Of a stretch of DNA of 64,000 nt, positions 17,239 through 26,484 are shown piece after piece. Origin of the DNA: Sva-07 sp963717385 (GTDB lineage: Bacteria; Actinomycetota; Acidimicrobiia; Acidimicrobiales; Ilumatobacteraceae); contig CAVQWE010000002.1 in NCBI GenBank assembly GCA_963717385.1, forward strand, positions 62,001 to 126,000. Direction: 5' to 3'. Within the stretch, counting starts at the first letter, position 1; the number at the start of each line of letters is the position of its first letter. Position numbers and translations under genes: made by a program. The notes under the pieces were generated by a model that was not told the origin of the DNA, did no database searches, and saw only the letters and a list, made by a program, of their open reading frames with translations.

Positions 17239-17631
17239 GTGGATACTCGAGCCGAGATCGTGATCGGGTACCTCGCCTCGTTCGCCACCGGCGACCCAGA
17301 CGCCGTCGCCGGCTGCGTGACCGACGACTTCGTCAACGAGCACCTCAGCGAACTCGGCTCAGGCTGCGTCGGACGCGACGAGTACCGCCAGCGTTTGGCC
17401 GGATTCCTGTCGACGTTCGCCGGGGCGCGGTACACCATCCTGACGCTCGCCGAGGTCTCGACGCCCGACGCAGGCGATGTCGTGGTGCGGTACCGATTCG
17501 AGGCGACCTACGAGGGCACACCGATCGACATCCCGGGCGTGATGTGGTTCGACGTCCACGATGGCCTCATCTCGCGCCGCACCGATCTCTGGGATTCGCT
17601 GACGTTCCTGCGCCAAACCAACCAGATGTAA
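17239..17631 (+). CDS. NTF2-like/SnoaL-like polyketide cyclase-fold protein
   Basis: 130 aa from a GTG at 17239 (VDTRAEIVIGYLASFATGDPDAVAGCV). The pattern of two N-terminal helices, FVNEHLSELGSGCVGRDEYRQ, and later strands ILTLAEVSTPDAGDVVVRYR matches the NTF2-like superfamily. Members include SnoaL cyclases and many unassigned enzymes. Upstream residues in this frame lie antisense to the propeller gene and are rejected. Its substrate is not predictable. Confidence 0.7.
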   Translation: MDTRAEIVIGYLASFATGDPDAVAGCVTDDFVNEHLSELGSGCVGRDEYRQRLAGFLSTFAGARYTILTLAEVSTPDAGDVVVRYRFEATYEGTPIDIPGVMWFDVHDGLISRRTDLWDSLTFLRQTNQM

Positions 17632-17657
17632 CGGTTGGTGTCTGCTTGGGGCCGGGT

Positions 17658-17669
17658 AGGGAAAACCCT
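17658..17669. promoter_or_regulatory. Possible operator AGGGAAAACCCT upstream of the repeat lipase gene
   Basis: A short dyad, AGGG-AAAA-CCCT, lies about 80 bp before the lipase start, within a GC-rich stretch having further short inverted segments (GAGA...TCTC just downstream). It may bind a regulator, but a single occurrence is weak support. Confidence 0.25.
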
Positions 17670-17749
17670 CGTCCGAGAGCGGGTTCTCCCGAGACGATCA
17701 TCGGGACACCACAGTTCCGCCAGAATCAGGCGTTGACGAAACTGGACAC

Positions 17750-20425
17750 ATGGGAAAACGACGTCTGTATGCATTCGATCGCCGCCACCCCGGCGCCTGG
17801 ACCGCCGTCGTTGCGGCCCTCGCCACGTCGGTTGCCGCAGTGGCGATCCCAGCGATGGTCTCGGCCGACATCGTCTCCGGCGGCCAGCTCTGCTTCACCG
17901 TCAACGGCACACCCGGCGACGCCGCCATCATCAACCTCACACCCGTCCAAGCAACAGGCGGCGGCGACGGCCAACTCATCTCCTCCAACATCAAGAACAA
18001 CCCACCCGTCGCCGCCAACACCAACTTCAACATCGGCACCGTCGACCCCAACGTCGCCATCGCACCCATCGGCAACGACGGCCAAGTCTGCTACCAAAAC
18101 AGCATCCACTCCAGCGTCGACCTCGTCGCCGACCACCTCGGCACCATCAACGCCAACGCCTACACACCCGCCACCACCACCGGCGCCCCCAACCGGCGAG
18201 TCGACACCCGCATCAACCAAGGCGGCCGCAAACTCGTCCCCGGCGGCCAGCTCTGCTTCACCGTCAACGGCACACCCGGCGACGCCGCCATCATCAACCT
18301 CACACCCGTCCAAGCAACAGGCGGCGGCGACGGCCAACTCATCTCCTCCAACATCAAGAACAACCCACCCGTCGCCGCCAACACCAACTTCAACATCGGC
18401 ACCGTCGACCCCAACGTCGCCATCGCACCCATCGGCAACGACGGCCAAGTCTGCTACCAAAACAGCATCCACTCCAGCGTCGACCTCGTCGCCGACCACC
18501 TCGGCACCATCAACGCCAACGCCTACACACCCGCCACCACCACCGGCGCCCCCAACCGGCGAGTCGACACCCGCATCAACCAAGGCGGCCGCAAACTCGT
18601 CCCCGGCGGCCAGCTCTGCTTCACCGTCAACGGCACACCCGGCGACGCCGCCATCATCAACCTCACACCCGTCCAAGCAACAGGCGGCGGCGACGGCCAA
18701 CTCATCTCCTCCAACATCAAGAACAACCCACCCGTCGCCGCCAACACCAACTTCAACATCGGCACCGTCGACCCCAACGTCGCCATCGCACCCATCGGCA
18801 ACGACGGCCAAGTCTGCTACCAAAACAGCATCCACTCCAGCGTCGACCTCGTCGCCGACCACCTCGGCACCATCAACGCCAACGCCTACACACCCGCCCC
18901 GAATCCGAACCGAAAGGTCGACACCCGGATCGGCAACGACGGTGACGACGGCAACGCGGGGCCAACGAGGCCGGAGTGCGTCGGGTCGACGAACACGAGC
19001 TACCACACCGAGACCGCACGCACGATGTTCGGGCTTGCTTCAGCCTCCTACGAGATCGATCCGGGCGCATCCAGGAGGACGCTCGACACGCTCGGAGCCA
19101 GCGACTTCAAGGACCGGATGAGCTGCTGGAAGCTGATCGACGCCCTGCGCGGGAGCGATGGAATCCTCGGCTTGCTGTCCGACACGGAACTCATCGTCGC
19201 CCGCAACACCCAGACCCAGGATGTCGTCGTGGCGTTCCGCGGCACGGAGATCAATGCCCTCGACATCTTCAACGATCTCAACGCAACTCGGGCACCCTGG
19301 AGGCTCCCGAACGGGCAGGTCGTGAACAGCGCCGTGCACGCCGGCTTCGCCGGTGCGTACCTCGGCGTTCGCGACCAGCTCGCCGAACTCCTCAGTGCGC
19401 AGCCCACACCGACCAACCCCGATGCACGGGTGTACTTCACCGGTCACAGCCTTGGCGGAGCGCTGGCATCGCTTGCCTCGATCGACCTGGTCGACGACCT
19501 GATGAGCGACGGCTACTCCCGGACCGAGGTGGTCACCTACACCTTCGGCGCACCCCGTTCGATGTCCCAGACGATGTCGAACCATCACGCCAGCTTCGTC
19601 CCTGTGTCGTTCGCAGTGGTCAATCCCCGAGACCCAGTGCCTCATGTGCCCTCCGCGATCGGCAGTTCGAATCCGTTCTCGCACATCCGCAACGTGACGG
19701 TGGTCCACGGCGCTTCCACGACGTCGACGGTCAGGGTCGAGCGTGGCGATGGCCGGCGGTATCGGGGCTGCCTGGCCATGCCTATCGGGAACGTCACCGA
19801 CCACATCCGCTCGGAGTACAACCGTCGACTCGCAGCGACCTCGTTCCTCGGCGACCCCAACGTGTGGATCACCATCTCCAACGGTGAGAACCGGCTGCAC
19901 TGGGATTCTCCGATCGAAGGGCCCTGCGACGAGGTCGGGTTGTTCCGCACCGGTGGCACCCTCACCAGCGCCGCCAACCCGATCACCACCCGCAACGTCG
20001 ACGTCGACGGCAACGACATCCACACCACGCTCACCGGCAAGGGTGACAACTTCTGGGTCGGGTACATCAACATGTTCGGCGACCTGGTGGCGGCGAAGGA
20101 GTACTTCCCCACCACGCCGACGGTGTCGCTGCAGCGAAACGAGAACTTCATCGGCGGCGACACGATCGACTTCGACTGGTCGGTGAGCGACCCCGGCGAC
20201 CACGACCTGATCGTGCTGTACGACCGCGATCCTCGAACAGCAGGAGTCAACGGCTACTACGTCAGCATCGTCGGTCGAGTGGAGGCCAAGGCCGACTCGA
20301 ACCCTGGCGAGCGGACCCAGATCAGGGTCGGCAGCAACGCAAACCGCTGGTGGGCGGCCTACGTGATGATCGACGACGACGGCAACCAGCGGATCTTGTC
20401 GGTGTCGAGGGGCGTGCAGGGCTGA
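17750..20425 (+). CDS. Secreted class 3 lipase with three ~121-aa N-terminal tandem repeats
   Basis: 891 aa. A signal peptide (ATSVAAVAIPAMVSA) is followed by three almost identical repeats of about 121 residues containing GQLCFTVNGTPGDAAIINL, NFNIGTVDPNVAIAPIG and HSSVDLVADHLGTINANAY. Then comes an alpha/beta-hydrolase lipase_3 domain: VVVAFRGTEINALDIFNDLN, the nucleophile elbow TGHSLGGALASLAS, and VVNPRDPVPHVPS with catalytic Asp/His candidates. The C-terminal ~250 residues look like beta-sandwich modules. Each repeat has one Cys pair position (LCF, VCY). It is probably a secreted esterase acting on lipids or polyesters, with surface-binding repeats. Confidence 0.85.
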   Translation: MGKRRLYAFDRRHPGAWTAVVAALATSVAAVAIPAMVSADIVSGGQLCFTVNGTPGDAAIINLTPVQATGGGDGQLISSNIKNNPPVAANTNFNIGTVDPNVAIAPIGNDGQVCYQNSIHSSVDLVADHLGTINANAYTPATTTGAPNRRVDTRINQGGRKLVPGGQLCFTVNGTPGDAAIINLTPVQATGGGDGQLISSNIKNNPPVAANTNFNIGTVDPNVAIAPIGNDGQVCYQNSIHSSVDLVADHLGTINANAYTPATTTGAPNRRVDTRINQGGRKLVPGGQLCFTVNGTPGDAAIINLTPVQATGGGDGQLISSNIKNNPPVAANTNFNIGTVDPNVAIAPIGNDGQVCYQNSIHSSVDLVADHLGTINANAYTPAPNPNRKVDTRIGNDGDDGNAGPTRPECVGSTNTSYHTETARTMFGLASASYEIDPGASRRTLDTLGASDFKDRMSCWKLIDALRGSDGILGLLSDTELIVARNTQTQDVVVAFRGTEINALDIFNDLNATRAPWRLPNGQVVNSAVHAGFAGAYLGVRDQLAELLSAQPTPTNPDARVYFTGHSLGGALASLASIDLVDDLMSDGYSRTEVVTYTFGAPRSMSQTMSNHHASFVPVSFAVVNPRDPVPHVPSAIGSSNPFSHIRNVTVVHGASTTSTVRVERGDGRRYRGCLAMPIGNVTDHIRSEYNRRLAATSFLGDPNVWITISNGENRLHWDSPIEGPCDEVGLFRTGGTLTSAANPITTRNVDVDGNDIHTTLTGKGDNFWVGYINMFGDLVAAKEYFPTTPTVSLQRNENFIGGDTIDFDWSVSDPGDHDLIVLYDRDPRTAGVNGYYVSIVGRVEAKADSNPGERTQIRVGSNANRWWAAYVMIDDDGNQRILSVSRGVQG
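17879..18897 (+). repeat. Near-perfect 363-bp direct repeats (2.8 units) inside the lipase gene
   Basis: Units begin at about 17879, 18242 and 18605, exactly 363 bp apart, and appear identical at the nucleotide level over the compared blocks. The third ends near 18897. Codon use in the repeats is unusual for this window: Pro is mostly CCC, Thr often ACA or ACC, and codons end strongly in C. Identity this high implies recent amplification or gene conversion. Confidence 0.9.
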
Positions 20426-20462
20426 GCCGGTTCACCACGAGGGCACGATCTAGCCTCCGGCG

Positions 20463-21809
20463 ATGGCCGACTTCAACAGCCACCCTGCGTCGGCGAACGA
20501 CGTGATCGGCACCGACATCCTCGTCGACGACGACATCGACCTGCAGGCGATCGCCGACTCGGAGATCCCCGAGATCCAGCACGAGGCTCAGACGTGGCTG
20601 GTTGCGAACAACACCTCCGATCAGCGAGCCATCACCATCTTCGCGTTCGGCATCGTCGTGTGCGCCTTGATCTTGCAGTCGTGGTGGGCGGCGGTGCTCG
20701 CCGCCTGCATCCTGCTCGTGCTGCCGTTTCGCTGGATGGCGGGACCGCAGTTCCGCGACGGCAACATCCCACGCGGGATCATGTGGGCCAACCTCGGCTC
20801 GTGGTACCTGCTGTTCCCGATGGTGATCATCGTTCCCGACTCGCTGCCGATCGCGATCCAGAACGTGATCGGGCCGATGATCCTCGCCGCGGCCTACCTC
20901 GAGCGCCGGGTCGTCAAGCGTTTGGTGCCGGTCACGATCGCTATCGCCGTGACGATCACGCTGATCGCGTACACCACCGATGGCGTCGGACTCGACGAGG
21001 TGACGCCCGAGTGGCTCTACGTCACCGTGTTGCTCACCTACGTCGGCGCCAACCTGTTTCTCGTCACCACCGATCTCCGCCAGTCGAACGTGGTGCGGTT
21101 GCGAATCATGCAACGGGCGATCAACAACAACCGCGAGCTGCAAGCCGCCGATCAGGCCCTTCGCGACTCTCGCCGGCGCCTCGTCGTGGCAGCCGACCAG
21201 GAGCGGGTCAGCCTCGAACGAAACCTGCACGACGGCGCCCAGCAGCGCTTGTTGTCGTTGGCGATCCAGTTGCGACTCGCCGCCGACTTGGCCGACGAGG
21301 GAACCCCACCGTCCAGCGAGTCGCTGTACGCGATGCATCATGCGGTCACCGAGGCGGTCGAGGAACTGCGCGACCTGGCCCAGGGCGTCTATCCGGCACG
21401 GTTGACCGAACTCGGGCTGGCACGTGCCCTCCATGCCGTGGCTCGGCGCTCGCCGCTACGCATCGAGATCGACGACACCACAGTCGGCTCGATCGACGAG
21501 GGCACCGAGGTAGCCCTCTACTTCGTATGTCTCGAAGCGATCCAGAACGCATCGAAACACGGTGGACCCGACACGGCGATCCGCATCTCGCTCGACACGG
21601 CCGACGATGATCTGGTGGTGAGCATCGTGGACGACGGACCCGGATTCGACACCGAACACCACGCCACTTCGCGTGGGCTGCTCAACATGGCCGACCGTGT
21701 CGGCGCGCTCGGCGGCGAGCTGTCGATCGACTCGACACCGGGATCGGGCACCGCCGTCACCGCCCGGCTGCCCCACGACCACGCCACGACCGAGGCGGCG
21801 AGCCGATGA
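20463..21809 (+). CDS. NarL-type sensor histidine kinase
   Basis: 448 aa. About 190 N-terminal residues hold five or six membrane segments (IFAFGIVVCALILQSWW, VVIIVPDSLPIAIQ region, LVPVTIAIAVTITLI). They are followed by a short coiled segment and a HisKA_3 domain whose phospho-acceptor is in QERVSLERNLHDGAQQRLL. The HATPase_c domain has EAIQNASKHGG and DDGPGFDTEHHATSRGLLNM. This is an intramembrane-sensing kinase without a large periplasmic domain. It overlaps the response regulator start by ATGA, forming a two-component operon. Confidence 0.9.
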   Translation: MADFNSHPASANDVIGTDILVDDDIDLQAIADSEIPEIQHEAQTWLVANNTSDQRAITIFAFGIVVCALILQSWWAAVLAACILLVLPFRWMAGPQFRDGNIPRGIMWANLGSWYLLFPMVIIVPDSLPIAIQNVIGPMILAAAYLERRVVKRLVPVTIAIAVTITLIAYTTDGVGLDEVTPEWLYVTVLLTYVGANLFLVTTDLRQSNVVRLRIMQRAINNNRELQAADQALRDSRRRLVVAADQERVSLERNLHDGAQQRLLSLAIQLRLAADLADEGTPPSSESLYAMHHAVTEAVEELRDLAQGVYPARLTELGLARALHAVARRSPLRIEIDDTTVGSIDEGTEVALYFVCLEAIQNASKHGGPDTAIRISLDTADDDLVVSIVDDGPGFDTEHHATSRGLLNMADRVGALGGELSIDSTPGSGTAVTARLPHDHATTEAASR

Positions 21810-22462
21810 GACGGGTCGTCATCGCCGACGACTCGATGCTGCTCCGCCAGGGGGTGTCCGCTGTGTTGGCCACCTTGGACGGCGTTGAAGTGGTCGCCGA
21901 GGCCGAGGATCTTCCCGGGCTGATGGCCGAGGTCGACCGCCACCGCCCCGATCTCGTCATCACCGATGTGCGCATGCCGCCGACGTTCACCAACGAGGGC
22001 ATCGCCGCCGCCCGCGAGATCCGGTCGCTGCACCCCGACACCGGGGTGATCGTGCTGAGCCAGTACCTCGATGCCGACTACATCATCGAGTTACTCGAAG
22101 ACGGCACCGAGGGCTTCGGCTACCTGTTGAAGGAGAACGTGGCCGACCGACGACAGCTCGCGGCGGCGATCGATGCCGTGTGTTCGTCGAGTTCGTCGAT
22201 TGATGCCGCCGCCATCGAGGTGTTCGTGCAGGCGCGGTCGCGTCGGCCGTCGCCGTTCGACGACCTGACCGAACGCGAGCGCGAGGTGCTGTCGCTGATC
22301 GCCGAGGGTTTGCGCAACCGAGCGATCGCCGACCGCATCCACCTCAGCGAGAAGTCGGTCGAGAAGCACATCAACTCGATCTTCACGAAGTTGCACCTCA
22401 CCGACGAGCCCGAAAGCAACCGACGCGTCCGATCAGTGTTGCTCTGGCTCGCCGAGCACTGA
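21806..22462 (+). CDS. NarL/LuxR-family response regulator
   Basis: 218 aa. The receiver domain has the acidic pair in RRVVIADDSMLLRQG, the phospho-acceptor Asp in PDLVITDVRMPP and Lys in GYLLKENV. The C-terminal LuxR HTH reads LTEREREVLSLIAEG, then IADRIHLSEKSVEKHINSIF. It is translationally coupled to the histidine kinase at 20463. Targets are not obvious, though the adjacent secreted lipase is a candidate. Confidence 0.92.
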   Translation: MRRVVIADDSMLLRQGVSAVLATLDGVEVVAEAEDLPGLMAEVDRHRPDLVITDVRMPPTFTNEGIAAAREIRSLHPDTGVIVLSQYLDADYIIELLEDGTEGFGYLLKENVADRRQLAAAIDAVCSSSSSIDAAAIEVFVQARSRRPSPFDDLTEREREVLSLIAEGLRNRAIADRIHLSEKSVEKHINSIFTKLHLTDEPESNRRVRSVLLWLAEH

Positions 22463-22510
22463 CCGGGCGCCCAGAAGCGGCCAGATCTGGGTGGCCCGTA
22501 CCCTGGCGGG

Positions 22511-22748
22511 ATGGCGATCCCCCAGCAAGTCAGCATCGTGAGTCTCGGCGCCCGAGACCTTGCGTCTCTGCGGTCGTTCGCCCGTTGGCGATGACCGATC
22601 GCCGCTCGGGGCCGCCTTCGATGTGGCGGCTGCTGCTCTCGCTGTTTCCGCTCGACATGCTCGGAGACGAGGCCGCGGCCTGAGCGGATACGTCGCCGAC
22701 CCTGAGGGCAACCGCTGGGAACTCGCAGTCGGCAGCGAGTTCGCCTGA
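22511..22748 (+). pseudogene. VOC/glyoxalase family remnant
   Basis: An ATG at 22511 starts MAIPQQVSIVSLGARDLASL, the first strand and helix of a VOC domain, and hits TGA after 27 codons. Later pieces in other frames give LFPLDMLGDEAAA and then SGYVADPEGNRWELAVGSEF, the closing strand of the same fold. About half of the domain is deleted. It is a decayed gene. Confidence 0.65.
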
Positions 22749-22767
22749 CCAGCCAGCGCAGCGCGGT

Positions 22768-23379
22768 CACCGTTCGACCTGGCCCGTCGAGGTCAAGAAG
22801 CTGCAACCGCTGCGCAAGGCAGGGGTCTTCGAGGGCTTCGTCAACACGCAGACCTCCAACATCTTCGAGGGACTCCTTGGGTCCGGGTGGCATCAGTTCG
22901 GGCTCAATCCCCAGCCACTGCTCTCGTTCCCAAACGCAGCAACGTGGGAACTTCCCCACAAGATGTGGCACTTCGACATCCCCGCACGCGGCCCCGCCAA
23001 CGGGTTCGGAGCACTTCGATGCCTCGGCTTCGTGAACGACGTTGCCGCTCGGGGCGGGGGCACACTCGTGGTCGAAGGTTCGCACCAACTCGTACGCGCG
23101 CTGGTCGCTGCATCGCCCGCAAACGATGCAGGGCAATCGGGTGACGTACGGCGTGTGCTCGCTCAACCGTCGCCCTGGTTTGCCGCGCTGTCGGAACCGG
23201 GCGGAGACCGGATCAGACGTTTCATGGACACCGGCGACACGATCGACAGCGTCGTTGAACTCACTGGCGCTCCCGGTGAGGTTGTCCTCATGCATCCCTG
23301 GGTGTTGCACAACATCAGCATGAACGTGGCCGATACCCCACGAATGATGACGTCGTTCTCCGCCTTCAACGACACCTAG
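22768..23379 (+). pseudogene. Phytanoyl-CoA dioxygenase (PhyH) family, 5'-truncated
   Basis: The frame is open from about 22750 but has no good start codon until the ATG at 22963. The upstream codons are still homologous (GFVNTQTSNIFEGLLGSGWH, then LLSFPNAATWELPHK). The Fe(II) ligands are present as HFD in KMWHFDIPARG and the distal His in LMHPWVLHNIS, followed by an Arg (TPRMM). PhyH enzymes hydroxylate with 2-oxoglutarate. The N-terminal third is missing, where VOC remnant sequence lies, so the gene is probably dead. Confidence 0.7.
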
Positions 23380-23472
23380 CAGCCGTATCACCGGACGACC
23401 ACCGAGCTTCGTCCGACGGGTGCGTTTGCCAGAGGCGAGTCAGGCCCACCTCGCCTCACTGTCCTGTTGTAT

Positions 23473-24918
23473 TCAGACCTGCCAGAGTTCGGTGGTGGGG
23501 TGGAACTGGCTCCAGGCGAACCAGAACGCTTCGTGCGACGCGATCGGATCGCCGGTGTCCGCGTCGACGGCGCGCAGGCCGCCTCCGTCGGCGACGAGTT
23601 CCACACCAGCGGCGGTCACCTCGTCACCAACGGAAAGGATCGCTCGAGCTTCAGCGGCCGGGAACGCCACCGGGGTGCCGTCGGGGGTGATCACACCGAC
23701 CACCAATTCCTGCTCGGGAAGGCGACTGTCGGCGGGTCCGATCGGGAAGATCGGTCCGTTGTCGTCTCGACCCTGCAGCGGGTCGAGGTCGTAGCTGCGA
23801 CCGATGCCACCGTCTTCGGCGATGATCGTCGTGTCGGGATGCTCGGCCTTCCACTCGCCCCAGGTGGTTCGCAGCACGGTGGTCTCGTCGAGGACGACGC
23901 CAGCGTCTTGGAGGGGGCCGGACACAGCGGCGCCGGTGAAGGTGTCGAACACCGACTGGGTGCGCAGGTCGTACATCACCTTGTTCGAGCGCGACAACAG
24001 GCCCGACGTGCGCAGCACCGGCACGTCGTCGGCGCCACCGATCGTGACGGCGTCGTCGGTGCGGTACGCCTGTGCGGCGCCGCACAGCGTGCAGTACGGG
24101 ATGCCGAAACGACGGTCGCCGAGGGTGAGGTTGAACATCTCGTGGATCTCGGCGATGTTCTTCGGGATCGCCAGTGCGTCGTCGCCCTCGATGATGCCGA
24201 ACACGATGGCGTCATCGGGGTACCAGTCGCCGCCGGCAGCATCGGTCACCGCTGGGTCGTCGAGGGCGGGGATGCAACCCTGCGGACAACCGTCGGGGTC
24301 GCCGAGCTCACGATCGTCGATCAACACACCACCCCAACTGAGCAGCCGCCAGTCGATGTCCGAGTCGCCGTCGGAAAAGAACGGTTCCCAATCCTGCTCG
24401 ACCAACAGGAACAGATCGGCCTTGTCGGTGCGGTAGTCGGGATAGCCGGGCGTGTCCCACGCGATCAGGTGGTTGGTGGCGCTCAACCACACGCTGCGCT
24501 CACTGTCGGGGTCGTCGGCCAGTGACGTGCCGGTGAGCGACTCGAATGCCTCCACCAGTCGTTCGTCGCCGTCGCCGGCACCGAAGAACCGCATCAGATC
24601 CGCGACGTACCAGGCGTGACGAGCGTCGCCGAACTCGACCAGATCGGCGACGGCGTCGGCGTCGATCGCGCCAGCCTGCAGGAGCAGACCCATGCGCTCG
24701 AGCGCGTCGCGAACCTCTGGCCGGTCCGGATCGTCGGTGGCAGGTGCGTCGGGCGCAGGCGGGTAACGGAAGCTCGAGGGTCGTCCTGTCGTCGCGTCGA
24801 CGACGTCCCCACCGCCCACGGCGCTACCCGTGTCAGCGTTGTCGTTCGCAGCGCACGCCGACAACACCAGGGTGGCCGCCAGAGCAACGGGGGCCCATCG
24901 GTGGTTGCGTCGTGGCAT
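23473..24918 (-). CDS. DUF3179 domain-containing lipoprotein
   Basis: 481 aa. A signal peptide with lipobox VLSACAAND places it on the outer face of the membrane. The DUF3179 domain carries IPYCTLCGAAQAYR with a CxxC pair, LLSRSNKVMYDLRT and SVFDTFTGAAVSGP. These are the family hallmarks, but the function is not established. The first 150 residues include an acidic helical region. It is divergent from msrB with about 110 bp between starts. Confidence 0.88.
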   Translation of the reverse strand: MPRRNHRWAPVALAATLVLSACAANDNADTGSAVGGGDVVDATTGRPSSFRYPPAPDAPATDDPDRPEVRDALERMGLLLQAGAIDADAVADLVEFGDARHAWYVADLMRFFGAGDGDERLVEAFESLTGTSLADDPDSERSVWLSATNHLIAWDTPGYPDYRTDKADLFLLVEQDWEPFFSDGDSDIDWRLLSWGGVLIDDRELGDPDGCPQGCIPALDDPAVTDAAGGDWYPDDAIVFGIIEGDDALAIPKNIAEIHEMFNLTLGDRRFGIPYCTLCGAAQAYRTDDAVTIGGADDVPVLRTSGLLSRSNKVMYDLRTQSVFDTFTGAAVSGPLQDAGVVLDETTVLRTTWGEWKAEHPDTTIIAEDGGIGRSYDLDPLQGRDDNGPIFPIGPADSRLPEQELVVGVITPDGTPVAFPAAEARAILSVGDEVTAAGVELVADGGGLRAVDADTGDPIASHEAFWFAWSQFHPTTELWQV

Positions 24919-25028
24919 GCATCGAGCGTACGAAGCGCAGTCTTGCCAGGTTGGAACAGCATCGAGAACATGATCGAAACTCCGCGGAGGAGAGGCGCCA
25001 GTGCGTCGGTTTCCGGCATCCTGTGAAC

Positions 25029-25430
25029 ATGGCTGAACGAGCGATTCCCACCGACGCCGAGCTGAAGCAGAAACTCACCCCGCTGCAGTACGAGGTCACC
25101 CAGCACGCCGGCACCGAGCGTGCATTCAGCGGTGAGTACTGGGACGTGACGGATCCCGGCACCTACCACTGCGTCGTGTGCGACGAGGAGTTGTTCTCGT
25201 CGGAAACGAAGTACGACGCCGGGTGCGGCTGGCCCAGTTTCACCGATGCCCTCGAGCCGGAGAAGATCACCCGCAAGGAAGATCGTTCGCACGGCATGCT
25301 CCGAGTCGAGACGGTCTGCGCTCGCTGCGGCGCTCACCTCGGCCACGTGTTCCCCGACGGCCCCGGCCCCACCGGCGACCGGTTCTGCATGAACTCCGCC
25401 AGCCTCGACCTCAAGCGCTCCGGCTCCTGA
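25029..25430 (+). CDS. msrB: Peptide-methionine (R)-S-oxide reductase
   Basis: 133 aa from the ATG at 25029, the usual MsrB length. It reduces methionine-R-sulfoxide in damaged proteins. Two zinc CxxC pairs are visible (YHCVVCDEELF and CARCGAHLGHVF), along with CGWPSF and the catalytic cysteine in DRFCMNSASL. Open codons upstream are antisense to the DUF3179 gene region. The last base of the stop codon is the first base of a 35-bp palindromic repeat. Confidence 0.95.
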   Translation: MAERAIPTDAELKQKLTPLQYEVTQHAGTERAFSGEYWDVTDPGTYHCVVCDEELFSSETKYDAGCGWPSFTDALEPEKITRKEDRSHGMLRVETVCARCGAHLGHVFPDGPGPTGDRFCMNSASLDLKRSGS

Positions 25431-25464
25431 ACTGTCACACGGTGCCGGGCCTGCTGTGACAGTT
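25430..25464. repeat. 35-bp palindromic repeat (family B)
   Basis: The unit begins AACTGTCACACGGTGCCGGG and ends TGTGACAGTT, so the outer 10-bp arms AACTGTCACA/TGTGACAGTT are perfectly complementary. It follows msrB directly. The reverse-oriented copy at 32024 differs at only two of 35 positions. It could act as a transcript-end hairpin for msrB. Confidence 0.8.
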
Positions 25465-25487
25465 GGCGACTCGGTAGCGTCGTCCCG

Positions 25488-26394
25488 ATGATCCGCGACT
25501 GGGGCGACGACGAGCGACGACTGACCGATTCGGTGAGCGTGCTCGTCGGCGACGCCAACGGCGCCTATCCGTCGGGAAACACACTGCTGGTGCGAGGCGC
25601 CGGCGAGTCGGTGCTGATCGACCCATCGGTCACCGTGGTCGCCCGAGGCGGGGTTCCCGCGGCGATCGATGCGGTGATCAACAGCCACAGCCACGAAGAC
25701 CACATGGCCGGCAACGGGAGCTTCCCGACGGCTCGGCTGCACATCCACGACGACGACCTTCCAGGAGCCCAGTCGATGGAGGGACTGATGGCCGTCTACG
25801 GCCTCACCGGCGAGGCCCGTGATGCCTTCGAGCAGGTGATCGTCGACGAGTTCCACTACGTGCCGCGTCCAGATGCACAAGGCTTCACCGACGGCCACGT
25901 GTTCGACCTCGGCGGCGGCGTGCAGGTCGAAGCAGTCCACCTGCCTGGCCACACCCGCGGCCACAGCGGGTTCCGGATGAATGGCGTGTTCTTCCTGTCC
26001 GACATCGACCTCACGGGGTTCGGCCCGTACTACGGCGACGTGTGGAGCGACTTGGAGGACTTCGAGGCGAGCCTGGCGAAGGTGCGCGACGAGGACGCCG
26101 AGTTCTACGTGACCTTCCACCACAAGGGCGTGATCGAGGGCCGCGGGACGTTCGTGGAGATGATCGATGCGTTCACTGCGGTGATCGCACGTCGCCACGA
26201 GGCAATGCTCCGAGTTCCTGATCGAGCCGCACACGCTCGACGAGATGCGCCAGCACCGATTCATCTATCGCCCGCACGTCGAGATGGCGTTCGTCGAGTC
26301 GGTCGAGTACCGCAGCGCCGAGTTGCACGTGCAGCGCATGCTCCGCCGAGGCGAAGCCACCGAAGTCGCCCCCGGCAGGTTCCAGACCACGTAG
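25488..26394 (+). CDS. MBL-fold metallo-hydrolase, one frameshift
   Basis: The ATG at 25488 starts MIRDWGDDERRLTDS. The metallo-beta-lactamase fold is clear: NSHSHEDHMAGNGSFP as the HxHxDH zinc motif, the later His in HLPGHTRGHSG, and FFLSDIDLTGFG. After RRHEAML near 26210 the original frame becomes nonsense. Removing one C restores EFLIEPHTLDEMRQHRF through QRMLRRGEATEVAPGRFQTT and a TAG at 26392. The corrected length is about 301 aa. The restored tail contains the MBL-associated winged-helix-like end seen in this family. The TAG lies inside a 33-bp repeat. Confidence 0.8.
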
Positions 26395-26457
26395 TCCCCG
26401 ACGCCCAGGTCTCCGGGAACCACGCTGGTTCCGCACGCCCGGGTCTCCGGGAACTAT
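26391..26457. repeat. Tandem pair of 33-bp GGTTCC palindromes (family A)
   Basis: Units 26391-26423 and 26425-26457 are separated by one base, as at 4651-4717. The first unit starts GTAGTCCCCGACGCCC and contains the TAG stop of the MBL gene. The second starts CTGGTTCC and ends GGAACTAT. A partial extra arm (GGAACTACGTGG) follows before the crotonase start. Confidence 0.75.
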
Positions 26458-26484
26458 CCAGGAACTACGTGGCAGGATTCACGA

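Noticed and set aside
17879..18897. CRISPR array or satellite DNA
   Set aside because: The 363-bp units are translated in frame as part of one secreted protein, and there are no spacers.
17726..19006. A 426-residue minus-strand frame rich in Gly, Val and Asp over the lipase repeats
   Set aside because: It is an antisense shadow of the repeats created by C-ending codons. It repeats with the same 363-bp period and has no start support.
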